Position numbers and translations under genes: made by a program. A stretch of DNA of 64,000 nucleotides from Bradyrhizobium sp. Ce-3 (lineage in GTDB: Bacteria > Pseudomonadota > Alphaproteobacteria > Rhizobiales > Xanthobacteraceae): assembly GCF_022835695.1 (NCBI RefSeq), contig NZ_BQUV01000003.1, positions 1-64,000 of the forward strand, given 5' to 3'. How positions within the stretch are numbered: the first letter of the stretch is position 1; each line of letters starts with the position of its first letter. Below the pieces are notes generated by a model. It did no database searches. It was not told the DNA's origin and saw only the letters and a program-made list of their open reading frames with translations. Of this stretch, positions 24,702 through 33,246 are shown piece after piece.

Positions 24702-27700
24702 ATGATCTCGAAATTCTTCATCGAGCGCCCGGTCCTTTCCAACGTCATCGCGATCCTGATGATCCTGTTGGGCGGCGTGGCGCTGTATAATCTCGCGGTC
24801 GCACAATATCCTGACGTGGTACCCCCGACGGTGCAGGTGACGACGCGCTATCCCGGCGCCTCGGCCAAGACCGTGGTCGACACCGTGGCGCTGCCGATCG
24901 AGCAGCAGGTCAACGGCGTCGAGGACATGCTGTACATGCAGTCCTACAGCGGCGCCGACGGCACCTACACGCTGACGGTGACGTTCAAGATCGGCACCGA
25001 TCTGAATTTCGCGCAGGTGCTGGTGCAAAACCGCGTCTCCTCGGCGCTGTCGCAGCTGCCGAGCGCGGTGCAGAACCAGGGCGTCACGGTGCAGAAGAAG
25101 TCGACCTCGATCCTGCTGTTCGTGACGCTGACCTCGCCGAACAAGACCTATGACAGCCTGTTCCTGTCGAACTACGCCACCATCAATATCCGCGATGAGC
25201 TGTCGCGGCTATCAGGTGTCGGCAACGTCACGGTGTTCGGCGCCGGGCAATATTCGATGCGGGTCTGGCTCGATCCGAACAAGCTGCAGGTGCGCGGGCT
25301 GGTGCCGCAGGACGTCATCCAGGCGATCCAGCAGCAGAGCCAGCAGGTCACCGCCGGTCAGGTCGGCGCGCCGCCGACGCCGGCCGGGCAGGCGTTCCAG
25401 TACACACTGAACGTCAACGGCCGGCTCGACGACAAGAGCCAGTTCGAGGACATCATCGTCAAGACCGGCACGGTCGGCGACGTCACCCGGGTCCGCGACG
25501 TCGGCTGGGTCGAGCTCGGCGCCCAGACCTACAGCCAGATCTTCTCGCTGAACCAGAAGCCCGCGACCGGCATCGGCGTATTCCAGTCGCCCGGCGCCAA
25601 CGCGCTGCAGGTCGAGAGGGCCGTCGAGAAGAAGATGGCGGAGCTCGCCAAGCAATTCCCGCAGGACATCAAATACGACACGCCGTTCGACACCACCAAA
25701 TTCGTCAATGCCTCCATTGAAGAGGTCTACAAGACGCTGATCGAGGCCGGCCTGCTGGTGCTGGTCGTGATCCTGGTGTTCCTGCAGGACTGGCGGGCGA
25801 TGCTGGTGCCGGCGACCACCGTGCCGGTGACCATCATCGGCGCATTCGCCGGCATGGCCGCGCTCGGCTTCACCATCAATCTGTCGACGCTGTTTGCGAT
25901 CGTGCTGGCGATCGGTATCGTGGTCGACGACGCCATCGTGGTGGTCGAGGGCGCGGCGCATAATATCGAGCGCGGCATGAACGGCCACGACGCCGCGATC
26001 AAGGCGATGGACGAATTGTTCGCGCCGATCGTCGGCATCACCCTGGTGCTGATCTCGGTGTTCCTGCCGGCCGCCTTCCTGCCCGGGCTGACCGGGCGGA
26101 TGTACGCCCAATTCGCCCTGGTGATCGCCGCCACCGCGCTGCTCAGCGCGGTCAATGCCGCGACCTTGAAGCCGACGCAGTGCGCGCTGTGGCTGCGCCC
26201 GCCGGCGCCGCCCGAGCAGCGCAACTTCTTCTATCGCGGGTTCAACGCGGCCTACGACCGGCTGGAGCGCGGCTACACGCGGGTGGTCAGCGGCATCGCC
26301 GGGCATGCCAAGACCTCGGTCGCCGTCGCGCTCGTGATCATCGGCCTCGCCGGCTACGGCCTGTCGCGGGTGCCGACCGGCTTCATTCCGATCGAGGACC
26401 AGGGCTATCTGCTCGCGGCGGTGCAGCTGCCCGACGGCGCAGCGCTCGACCGCACCCAGCAGGTGCTCGACAAGGTCACCGAGATCGCCGGCAAGACGCC
26501 CGGCGTCGATCAGGTGGTCTCGATCGCCGGCATCTCGGCGCTCGACAATTCCTCGAGCCTCGCCAATGCCGGCGTCGCCTATTTGATCCTGAAGGACTGG
26601 AGCGCGCGCGGGCCGGGCGAGGATCTGCGTTCGCTGGTCTACGGGCTCAACGACAAGCTCGCGGTGATCCCTGAGGCGCGCATCCTGGTGATCCCGCCGC
26701 CGCCGATCCAGGGCATCGGCAACGCCGCCGGCTTTGCCATGCAGGTCGAGCTGCGCGACGGCAATGCCGATTACGGCAAGCTGCAAGCGGTCACCGGCGC
26801 GATCGTCGCCAATGCGCAGACCCAGAGCGCGCTGCAACGGGTGCAGTCGTCGTTCCGCTCGATGGTGCCGCAATTCGACGTCGAGGTCGATCGTGTCAAG
26901 ACGCAGACCCTGCACGTCACCACCGACCAGATCTTCGCGGCGCTGTCGTCCTATCTCGGCGCCAGCTACGTCAACCAGTTCACCAAGTTCGGCCGCACCT
27001 TCCAGGTCTACACCCAGGCCGAGGCGCAATACCGCCTCAGCCTGCGCGACATCGAGAACATGATGGTGCGCAACAGCAACGGCGACATGATCCCGCTCGG
27101 CACGGTGGCCAAGATCACGCCCTCGGTCGGGCCGTCGCTGATCAGCCTCTACAACCTCTATCCGTCGGCCACCGTGATCGGGCTGCCGGCGCAGGGCTAC
27201 TCGTCCGGCCAGTCGATGACGCTGATGGAGGAGATCGCAGCCAAGACGCTGCCGCCGGGCTCGGGCTTCGAGTGGACCGCGATGTCGTACCAGGAGAAGG
27301 AGGTCGGCGGCCAGATCTACTATGTGTTCGCGCTGGCGCTGCTGCTGGTCTATCTGGTGCTCGCCGGGCAATATGAGAGCTGGTACGCGCCGATCTCGGT
27401 GATCCTCGCCGTGCCGCTGTCGCTGCTCGGCCCGACGCTGGTGCTGCTGAGCCTGCATATCGAGAACAACCTCTACACCCAGATCGGCACCATCCTGTTG
27501 ATCGCGCTGTCGGCCAAGAACGCGATCCTGATCGTCGAGGTCGCGCTCGAGCACCATGTCCGCGACGGCAAGCCGGTGCTGGAATCGGCGATCGATGCGG
27601 CGCGGGCAAGGTTCCGGCCGATCCTGATGACGTCGTTTGCCTTCATCCTCGGCGTGCTGCCGCTGGTGCTGGCGACCGGCGCCGGCGCCAACGCCCGCAA

Positions 27701-27869
27701 GTCGATCGGCATCACGGTATTCTCCGGCATGATCGCCTCGACCTGCCTCGCCGTGCTGTTCGTGCCGGCGTTCTTCGTCGTGGTGCAGAGTTTCGAGAAC
27801 TGGCGCAAGGCGAAGAAGGGCAAGGCGGCGCCGCAGGCCGCACCACAGGCGTCAGGCACGCTGCATTGA
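24702..27869 (+). CDS. RND family efflux permease (HAE1 type)
   Basis: A 1055-residue proton-driven exporter of the hydrophobe/amphiphile efflux family. It starts MISKFFIERPVLSNVIAIL, typical of AcrB/MexF relatives, and has two large periplasmic loops and 12 predicted helices. The paired aspartates of helix 4 (GIVVDDAIVVVE, near residue 408) that carry protons are present. GRT-F segments in the porter domain (TKFGRTFQVY) are also conserved. It forms a tripartite pump with the adaptor upstream and an outer-membrane channel encoded elsewhere. Likely substrates are drugs, plant phenolics or solvents. No regulator sits directly beside it. Confidence 0.93.
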   Translation: MISKFFIERPVLSNVIAILMILLGGVALYNLAVAQYPDVVPPTVQVTTRYPGASAKTVVDTVALPIEQQVNGVEDMLYMQSYSGADGTYTLTVTFKIGTDLNFAQVLVQNRVSSALSQLPSAVQNQGVTVQKKSTSILLFVTLTSPNKTYDSLFLSNYATINIRDELSRLSGVGNVTVFGAGQYSMRVWLDPNKLQVRGLVPQDVIQAIQQQSQQVTAGQVGAPPTPAGQAFQYTLNVNGRLDDKSQFEDIIVKTGTVGDVTRVRDVGWVELGAQTYSQIFSLNQKPATGIGVFQSPGANALQVERAVEKKMAELAKQFPQDIKYDTPFDTTKFVNASIEEVYKTLIEAGLLVLVVILVFLQDWRAMLVPATTVPVTIIGAFAGMAALGFTINLSTLFAIVLAIGIVVDDAIVVVEGAAHNIERGMNGHDAAIKAMDELFAPIVGITLVLISVFLPAAFLPGLTGRMYAQFALVIAATALLSAVNAATLKPTQCALWLRPPAPPEQRNFFYRGFNAAYDRLERGYTRVVSGIAGHAKTSVAVALVIIGLAGYGLSRVPTGFIPIEDQGYLLAAVQLPDGAALDRTQQVLDKVTEIAGKTPGVDQVVSIAGISALDNSSSLANAGVAYLILKDWSARGPGEDLRSLVYGLNDKLAVIPEARILVIPPPPIQGIGNAAGFAMQVELRDGNADYGKLQAVTGAIVANAQTQSALQRVQSSFRSMVPQFDVEVDRVKTQTLHVTTDQIFAALSSYLGASYVNQFTKFGRTFQVYTQAEAQYRLSLRDIENMMVRNSNGDMIPLGTVAKITPSVGPSLISLYNLYPSATVIGLPAQGYSSGQSMTLMEEIAAKTLPPGSGFEWTAMSYQEKEVGGQIYYVFALALLLVYLVLAGQYESWYAPISVILAVPLSLLGPTLVLLSLHIENNLYTQIGTILLIALSAKNAILIVEVALEHHVRDGKPVLESAIDAARARFRPILMTSFAFILGVLPLVLATGAGANARKSIGITVFSGMIASTCLAVLFVPAFFVVVQSFENWRKAKKGKAAPQAAPQASGTLH

Positions 27870-27871
27870 CT

Positions 27872-28010
27872 CCCTCGCCCCGCTCTTGCGGGGAGAGGGT
27901 TGGGGTGAGGGGCTCTCTCCGCCAGGTGGTGCGAGTTGCGAGACCTGTACCCCCTCACCCGGATCGCATCTTGCGACGCGATCCGACCTCTCCCCGCAGG
28001 CGGGGAGAGG
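27872..28010. repeat. Intergenic inverted repeat with nested hairpins
   Basis: The left part ccctcgccccgctcttgcgg pairs with the right part ccgcaggcggggagagg. An inner hairpin ggatcgcatcttgcgacgcgatcc is also present. It lies between convergent RND and oxidoreductase genes and may end transcription from both sides. Confidence 0.65.
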
Positions 28011-28022
28011 TAACAGAGACGC

Positions 28023-29024
28023 CTACACCTTCACCATGCGCTTGCCGCGGTTCTCGCCGGCCAGCAGCCCGATCAGCGCCTGCGGCGTGTTCTCGATCCC
28101 GTTGATGACGTCCTCCTGCACCTTGAGCTTGCCGGAGGAGACCCAGGACTGTAGCTCGGCGAGTGCGGCGTCGCGCTGGTCCATGTAGTCCATCACGATG
28201 AAGCCCTGCATGACGAGCCGCTTCACCACGATCAGGCCGGGCACGCCGCGCGGGCCGTGTGCGGAAGGGACGCCGTCATATTGCGAGATCGCGCCGCAGC
28301 AGGCGATGCGGCCGCGGTTGTTCATCTGCGCCAGGCAGGCCTCCAGGATGTCGCCGCCGACATTGTCGAAATAGACGTCGATGCCATCAGGGGCCGCTGC
28401 GCGCAGCGCCTTGTAGGTGGCGCCGTCCTTGTAGTCGACCGCGGCGTCGAAGCCGAGCTCGGAGGTCAGCCAGTGGCACTTGTCCTTGCCGCCGGCGATG
28501 CCGACCACCCGGCAGCCCTTGATCTTGGCGATCTGGCCGACGATCGAGCCGACCGAGCCGGCGGCCGCCGACACCACCACGGTCTCGCCCTGCCTGGGCT
28601 TGCCGACATGCAGCAGTCCGAAATAGGCGGTCAGCCCGGCGACGCCGTAGACGCTGAGCAGATGCGTCATCGGCTCGAGCTTCGGCATCTTGGCGAGGTG
28701 CTTGGCCGGCACGGCGGCATAGTCCTGCCAGCCGGTGTCGCCGAACACGATATCGCCCGGCTTCAGGCCCGGGTCGCTCGACGACACCACCTCGGCGATG
28801 CTGCCGCCGGCCATCACGGTGTTGGCCTCCACCGCGGCGCGGTAGGTGGCGCCGTGCATCCAGGCGCGGTTGGCGGCGTCGAGCGAGATGTAGCGCGTCC
28901 GCAGCAGCGCCTCGCCGTCCTTCGGCGCGGGGATCGTGCCCTGGGTCAGACGAAAATGCTCCGGGCCGAGCTTGCCGGTCGGCTTTTCAACAAGCAGGAT
29001 CTGGCGATTGACGGTGTCGTTCAT
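28023..29024 (-). CDS. NADP-dependent oxidoreductase (CurA / leukotriene B4 12-hydroxydehydrogenase-like MDR)
   Basis: A 333-residue medium-chain reductase without the zinc-binding residues of alcohol dehydrogenases. The N-terminus NRQILLVEKPTGKLGPEHF is characteristic of the YncB/CurA group. The nucleotide-binding motif AAAGSVGSIVGQIAKIKGC is near residue 152, and the NVGGDILEACLAQMNNRGRI segment follows. Family members reduce the double bond of alpha,beta-unsaturated ketones and aldehydes with NADPH, serving detoxification. The gene is monocistronic, convergent with the RND pump and divergent from the symporter. The physiological substrate is unknown. Confidence 0.88.
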   Translation of the reverse strand: MNDTVNRQILLVEKPTGKLGPEHFRLTQGTIPAPKDGEALLRTRYISLDAANRAWMHGATYRAAVEANTVMAGGSIAEVVSSSDPGLKPGDIVFGDTGWQDYAAVPAKHLAKMPKLEPMTHLLSVYGVAGLTAYFGLLHVGKPRQGETVVVSAAAGSVGSIVGQIAKIKGCRVVGIAGGKDKCHWLTSELGFDAAVDYKDGATYKALRAAAPDGIDVYFDNVGGDILEACLAQMNNRGRIACCGAISQYDGVPSAHGPRGVPGLIVVKRLVMQGFIVMDYMDQRDAALAELQSWVSSGKLKVQEDVINGIENTPQALIGLLAGENRGKRMVKV

Positions 29025-29241
29025 TGGCTGTGTCTCCCCTCACGTTGGCAGTTTCGCATGCAGTTTGACTGCACTGTGCGCAGCTCATTGCACAGATTGT
29101 GCGCTGCATGAACGCTAATCCGCGCGCTGGCATTCCACAACGGGAACAGATCGGCAAAGTCCCGCTGGGCGCGAAGCGTGTTGCGTAGCTGCGTAAATCT
29201 GCCACACTTGCCCTTCGCCGGGAACTTACGGGGGTAAGAGA

Positions 29242-30531
29242 ATGTCGAACAGGTTTACGCAGTACATCCTGATTGCGATGGTCCTTGGCATCGCAATGGG
29301 GACGATCGTCTTCAACTATCTTCCTGACAGCCGTGCCGAGATCGCCGCAGACGTCAACCTGATCGCGATGCTGTTCCTGCGCCTGATCAAGATGATCATC
29401 GCGCCGCTGGTGTTCGCCACCCTCGTCGGCGGCATCGCCCATATGGGAAGCGGCGCCAAGCTCGGACGCATCTTCGCCAAGACCATGGGCTGGTTCGTCT
29501 CCGCCTCCTTCGTCTCGCTGCTGCTCGGCCTCGTGATGGTCAATTTGTTGCAGCCCGGCGCCAATTTCCCCGGCACGCTGCCTGACAAGGCGCAGTCGAC
29601 CGGCCTGCCGGTCTCGGCGTTCTCGATCGAAAAATTCCTGACCCACCTGATCCCGACCTCGATCGCGGATGCGATGGCGCAGAACGAGATCCTGCAGATC
29701 GTGGTGTTCGCGGTGTTCTTCGCGGTCGCGCTCGGCGCCATGCCCGAGCGCGCCAAGCCGATCATGAGCCTGATCGACGACCTCGCCCACATCATGCTCA
29801 AGGTCACCGGCTATGTGATGCTGTTCGCACCGATCGCGGTGTGGGCCGCGATCATGGCGACCGTCTCGAAGAACGGCCTCGGCGTGCTCTGGAAGCTGAT
29901 CGTGTTCATGGGCGGCTTCTATCTGTCGCTGCTGATCCTGTGGGGCATCCTCGTGATGGTCGGGTTCGTCGTGATCGGGCCGCGCTACAGTCACCTGTTG
30001 CGGCTGATCCGTGAGCCATTGATGATCGCGTTCTCGACCGCCTCCTCGGAGGCGGCCTACCCGAAGACGCTGGAGGGGCTGAACAAGTTCGGCGCCTCCT
30101 CGCGGATCTCGGCCTTCGTGCTGCCGCTCGGCTATTCCTTCAACCTCGACGGCACGATGATGTACTGCACTTTCGCCAGTATCTTCATCGCGCAGACCTA
30201 CCACATCGAGATGTCGCTCGGCACGCAGTTCGCGATGCTGGCGACCTTGATGATCACCTCGAAGGGCGTCGCCGGCGTGCCGCGCGCGTCGCTGGTGGTG
30301 ATCGCCTCGACGCTGTCGCAGTTCGGCATCCCGGAGGCGGGCCTGCTGATGATCATGGGCATCGACACCTTCCTCGACATGGGCCGCAGCGCCACCAACG
30401 TGATCGGCAACTCGCTGGCCACCGCCGTGGTCGCCAAGTGGGAGGGCGAGCTGAAGGCCGAGCACGAGCTCGGGCCCGACGACGCCGTGCCGCAGGATGC
30501 GGTGCCCGGCGCCGTGATGGCCGGCCATTGA
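29242..30531 (+). CDS. Dicarboxylate/amino acid:cation symporter (DAACS family)
   Basis: A 429-residue inner-membrane transporter of the DctA/GltP fold with about eight helices and two re-entrant hairpins. The first hairpin region is seen as AFSTASSEAAYPKTLEGLNK (serine-rich), and helix 8 as DTFLDMGRSATNVIGNSLAT with the conserved Asp and Asn. These positions bind C4-dicarboxylates or glutamate/aspartate. The start has GGGGGTAAGAG upstream. A periplasmic solute-binding-protein gene follows after only 13 bases, which is unusual because DAACS carriers normally need no binding protein. No DctB/DctD regulators are adjacent. Confidence 0.88.
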   Translation: MSNRFTQYILIAMVLGIAMGTIVFNYLPDSRAEIAADVNLIAMLFLRLIKMIIAPLVFATLVGGIAHMGSGAKLGRIFAKTMGWFVSASFVSLLLGLVMVNLLQPGANFPGTLPDKAQSTGLPVSAFSIEKFLTHLIPTSIADAMAQNEILQIVVFAVFFAVALGAMPERAKPIMSLIDDLAHIMLKVTGYVMLFAPIAVWAAIMATVSKNGLGVLWKLIVFMGGFYLSLLILWGILVMVGFVVIGPRYSHLLRLIREPLMIAFSTASSEAAYPKTLEGLNKFGASSRISAFVLPLGYSFNLDGTMMYCTFASIFIAQTYHIEMSLGTQFAMLATLMITSKGVAGVPRASLVVIASTLSQFGIPEAGLLMIMGIDTFLDMGRSATNVIGNSLATAVVAKWEGELKAEHELGPDDAVPQDAVPGAVMAGH

Positions 30532-30543
30532 CGGGAGGGATGC

Positions 30544-31500
30544 ATGCATCGCGCCCGCTGGAGGCCGATACGGGCTGAGGCGCCTCGGCCGTCGACATGC
30601 CTGCTGTCAGCATGCCTGCTGGCGGCAAGCCTGCTCGCCGGAGCGGCCTCGGCACAGCCGGCGGGCGAGGGGCTCAGCCCCACGCTCGCCAACATCAAGG
30701 CCACGCACGCGGTGCGGGTCGGCTATCGCGAGAGCTCGCCGCCGTTCTCGTTCCTCGATCACTCCAACCGGCCGATCGGCTACAGCCTCGAGCTGTGCGA
30801 TGCGATCGTCGACGAGATCGGGGTCGAGGTCGACGACGCCAACCTCAAGATCGACTACGTCAAGGTGACCTCCGACGACCGCATTCCGGCTGTTGTCGAC
30901 AAGAAGATCGATCTCGAATGCGGATCGACCACGGCGAATGCCGAGCGCGGCAAGCTGGTGGCGTTCTCGCCGCTGATGTTCGTGGCCGGCACCAAGCTGA
31001 TGGTGCCGAAGGCCTCGGGGGTGACCCAAGTCGCCGGCCTCAAGGGCAAGACGGTGGTGGTGACCAAGGGCACCACCAACGAGCAGGCGATGCACAATGT
31101 CGACGCCAAGCAACAGCTCGGCCTCAACATCGTCACCGCGCCCGATCACGAGCAGTCCTACCAGATGCTGGTGGACGGCAAGGCGGATGCGTTCGCGACC
31201 GACGACATCCTGCTCTACGGCCTGATCGCGCGGCACAAGTCGCAGGACAAATTCCGCGTCACCGGCGACTATCTGTCCTACGATCCCTACGGCATCATGT
31301 ACCGCAAGGGCGAGCCGCAGATGAAGGACGTGGTCGAGCGCGCCTTCCGCAAGCTCGCCTCGAACCGCGACATCGTCCCGCTCTACAACAAATGGTTCGT
31401 CGCCCGCCTGCCGACCGGCGAGAGGCTCAACGTCGCGCTGTCACCGCAGCTCGAAGATGCCTTCAAGGCGCTCGACGATTCGCCGGGTGGCTCGAACTAG
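30544..31500 (+). CDS. Orphan amino-acid-type periplasmic binding protein (family 3)
   Basis: A 318-residue protein. The signal peptide of about 38 residues (CLLSACLLAASLLAGAASAQ) directs it to the periplasm. The mature part is a family 3 solute-binding domain: HAVRVGYRESSPPFSFLD, then ECGSTTANAERGKLVAFSPL, which resembles glutamate/aspartate binding proteins such as GltI. No ABC permease or ATPase gene lies nearby. Instead it sits 13 bases behind a DAACS symporter and is almost certainly co-transcribed with it. It could deliver substrate to that symporter, to an ABC importer encoded elsewhere, or act as a sensor. Confidence 0.83.
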   Translation: MHRARWRPIRAEAPRPSTCLLSACLLAASLLAGAASAQPAGEGLSPTLANIKATHAVRVGYRESSPPFSFLDHSNRPIGYSLELCDAIVDEIGVEVDDANLKIDYVKVTSDDRIPAVVDKKIDLECGSTTANAERGKLVAFSPLMFVAGTKLMVPKASGVTQVAGLKGKTVVVTKGTTNEQAMHNVDAKQQLGLNIVTAPDHEQSYQMLVDGKADAFATDDILLYGLIARHKSQDKFRVTGDYLSYDPYGIMYRKGEPQMKDVVERAFRKLASNRDIVPLYNKWFVARLPTGERLNVALSPQLEDAFKALDDSPGGSN

Positions 31501-31513
31501 CCTCGAAATTCCG

Positions 31514-31573
31514 GCCTCTCTCCGTGCGGGAGAGGCCGGATTGCGTTGCAGACGCAAATCCGGGTGAGGGGCT
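31514..31573. repeat. Short hairpin-rich intergenic element
   Basis: Contains ctctccgtgcgggagag and a gcgttgcagacgc hairpin, then ccgggtgagggg. It resembles the G/C-run elements at 18776 and 27872. It lies at the end of the symporter/binding-protein operon. Confidence 0.5.
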
Positions 31574-31622
31574 GTTCGCAACCGAAGCGGTTCCGAACTG
31601 TCCCGATCAAGCGGGACCTGGT

Positions 31623-31850
31623 TCAGCGCCAAGAGCGATGCGACAAATCCAGGCACTGCCGGACCCAGTATCCATTCACATGGATCAACTGGCATGTGCT
31701 CGGCGGCGGCTCCTTGATGATCGGGTAGCCGTGGATATCGATGTTGGTCGGAGCCGTGACGCCGCGCCAGAACACGGCGTTGGCGGCCGGAGGATTGAAG
31801 GCGGCGGCGAATGCCGTGACGGCAAGGAGGCCCAAAAGGAGTTTGCGCAT
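31623..31850 (-). CDS. Small exported protein
   Basis: A 75-residue protein. The first 25 residues are a good signal peptide (KLLLGLLAVTAFAAAF, cut near ANA). The mature part has two cysteines in CQLIHVNGYWVRQCLDL and a Pro-rich centre. The cysteine-flanked N-G-Y-W-V-R motif resembles the ends of the small exported proteins at 21925-22137 and 45691-45954. No strong ribosome-binding site is seen before the ATG. Function unknown; it is probably a periplasmic or secreted stress protein of the type common in this lineage. Confidence 0.6.
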   Translation of the reverse strand: MRKLLLGLLAVTAFAAAFNPPAANAVFWRGVTAPTNIDIHGYPIIKEPPPSTCQLIHVNGYWVRQCLDLSHRSWR

Positions 31851-31971
31851 AATCTGTGTCCGGGTCGAGGTAATGCACAGAAGCGTACTCCCTTGAGCGG
31901 GATGAGCAAGCCGCCGAACGGATCAAAATGACGGCGCGAATTCCGCCGCAAGCCGCAACGTCGCAGGGGCG

Positions 31972-32070
31972 CTAGCTGCCGTGGACCGCGATACAGGCGA
32001 GGGCAACGATGCCGACCGCCGTCAGAACAACCATGACCTGGAAAAGCGCGCGTCCAAGTATCGCCCCCAT
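31972..32070 (-). CDS. Candidate 32-residue membrane microprotein
   Basis: A short frame starts at an ATG with GGAG five bases upstream and encodes MGAILGRALFQVMVVLTAV followed by GIVALACIAVHGS. About 22 residues form one predicted transmembrane helix with a basic residue before it. The hydrophobic composition in a high-GC frame and the ribosome-binding site argue for translation. It lies between two other small genes on the same strand. Function unknown; it may be a membrane stress peptide, or chance. Confidence 0.4.
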   Translation of the reverse strand: MGAILGRALFQVMVVLTAVGIVALACIAVHGS

Positions 32071-32185
32071 CAAAGCTCCATCGATCCGGCGGGATCTTTC
32101 TTCGAGTATCCATGCGCCGCGATCTCCGAGCATCATCGGCAGGCAAATTTCAATATCGGGATATGCGAATACGTCGCTTCACCGG

Positions 32186-32446
32186 CTAATGCCGCTCCGC
32201 GACAATTCGGTCGACGACCTGCGATAGCTCCGCTTCCATGTCGGAAATGATGTCGTGCAACAGGCGGGCGCCGAGCGGATCGGTCGTCTCTTGCTCCATC
32301 GTCTTGAAGCGCATGACGTTGGCGTGTTGTTCGCGAACCTTATCTTCAACCGGTTGCGGCGACGATTGAAAGTCTGGTGCGCCGGACGCAGCGTCAGGCC
32401 GATAGGGTTCGCGAAAATCCTGATCCGAATGTGCGGCGTTCTTCAT
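32186..32446 (-). CDS. Small hypothetical hydrophilic protein
   Basis: An 86-residue protein with AGGAGG eight bases before its ATG (32446). It is charged, with no signal peptide or membrane segment. The N-terminal half is Pro/Asp-rich and likely disordered; the C-terminal half (RLLHDIISDMEAELSQVVDRI) is an amphipathic helix. It is divergent from the receiver-domain gene at 32645 across about 200 bases. Small genes of this kind beside single-domain response regulators are often part of general stress regulons, but no protein family is recognised. Confidence 0.62.
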   Translation of the reverse strand: MKNAAHSDQDFREPYRPDAASGAPDFQSSPQPVEDKVREQHANVMRFKTMEQETTDPLGARLLHDIISDMEAELSQVVDRIVAERH

Positions 32447-32644
32447 GCAAATTGCCTCCTGGCTCGACGTCCTTTCCTCAGATCCGAGCCGTTGGGCTCG
32501 TCGCATATCGATGACTCCGACACCTCGAAAGTTGTTCCGGTTGGAACTTGCAAAGCTCTGCCGGAACCCGCCGGTCGCTGAATTCGGAACCCGAACCAAC
32601 GGCGTCTTCAGGCATTAACCGTGGTTGATCGTTCGGAGGAAGCC

Positions 32645-33013
32645 ATGAGCTACGCTAGGGCTTACGCGAGGTCGAATCGTAAAATCGCCGTCGTGGTTGA
32701 AGACGACGTCATCCAGCGCGACATGATTGCGCTGTTGCTGGAGCAAGGTCATTTTGACGTGATCCAGTGTGAAGACGCGGAGACGGCCGCGCTGGCCATC
32801 ATGCGGCGTCACCCGTCGCTGGTCGTCACCGACATCAAGCTCACGGGCAAGATGGATGGGATCGAGCTTGCGTATCTGGCCGTCAATTGCGACCCGGGCG
32901 TGCGCGTTCTGGTGATCTCGGGCCGGCCTCCGGCCGCGGTCCTGCCTGACGGCGTCAAATTTTTCGAGAAGCCGGTTTATCCACCCGTCCTGCTGCGAGA
33001 GCTGGCGTCGTAA
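32645..33013 (+). CDS. Single-domain response regulator (receiver only)
   Basis: A 122-residue receiver domain with no output domain. The acidic pair is in VVVEDDVIQRDM, the phosphorylated aspartate in LVVTDIKLTGKMDG (near residue 63), the switch serine in VLVISGRP and the conserved lysine in VKFFEKPVYP. It matches CheY-like receivers annotated next to general stress genes in rhizobia. The ATG is preceded by GGAGG. A 66-residue protein gene follows after 25 bases and is likely co-transcribed. The partner histidine kinase is not in the window. Confidence 0.88.
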   Translation: MSYARAYARSNRKIAVVVEDDVIQRDMIALLLEQGHFDVIQCEDAETAALAIMRRHPSLVVTDIKLTGKMDGIELAYLAVNCDPGVRVLVISGRPPAAVLPDGVKFFEKPVYPPVLLRELAS

Positions 33014-33038
33014 TGCCCGCGGATCGGGAGATGGGTTG

Positions 33039-33239
33039 ATGCAGGAGGATCCAGAAATCGATTGGCACCGCAAGCAGATCACGAAGAACCGTGAACTGAT
33101 CGCGGAATTGCAATCCGGCAACACGGCGGGAGCTGACGTGTTTCCGGAGACGCAAGCCGAGATCGATCGTCTCGCGGCACAGATCGAGCAATCGGAACTG
33201 ATCGTTGCCGCCTACGAAAAGCAGCGGCCGCGGGAATGA
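33039..33239 (+). CDS. Small helical hypothetical protein
   Basis: A 66-residue, highly charged protein with a heptad-like second half (AEIDRLAAQIEQSELIVAAY) that suggests a coiled coil. The ATG at 33039 has GGGAG at good spacing; a TTG three bases upstream is also possible. It follows the receiver-domain gene by 25 bases in the same direction and converges with the ATP-grasp gene, leaving only 7 bases between the stops. No known domain. A role as a partner of the receiver protein is possible from position alone. Confidence 0.65.
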   Translation: MQEDPEIDWHRKQITKNRELIAELQSGNTAGADVFPETQAEIDRLAAQIEQSELIVAAYEKQRPRE

Positions 33240-33246
33240 TCTGGCC

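Noticed and set aside
25212-27557. 781-codon open frame antisense to the RND pump
   Set aside because: The composition (Arg/Asp/His/Gln-rich, no domain) is the usual antisense shadow of a high-GC gene; the plus strand is a textbook RND permease.
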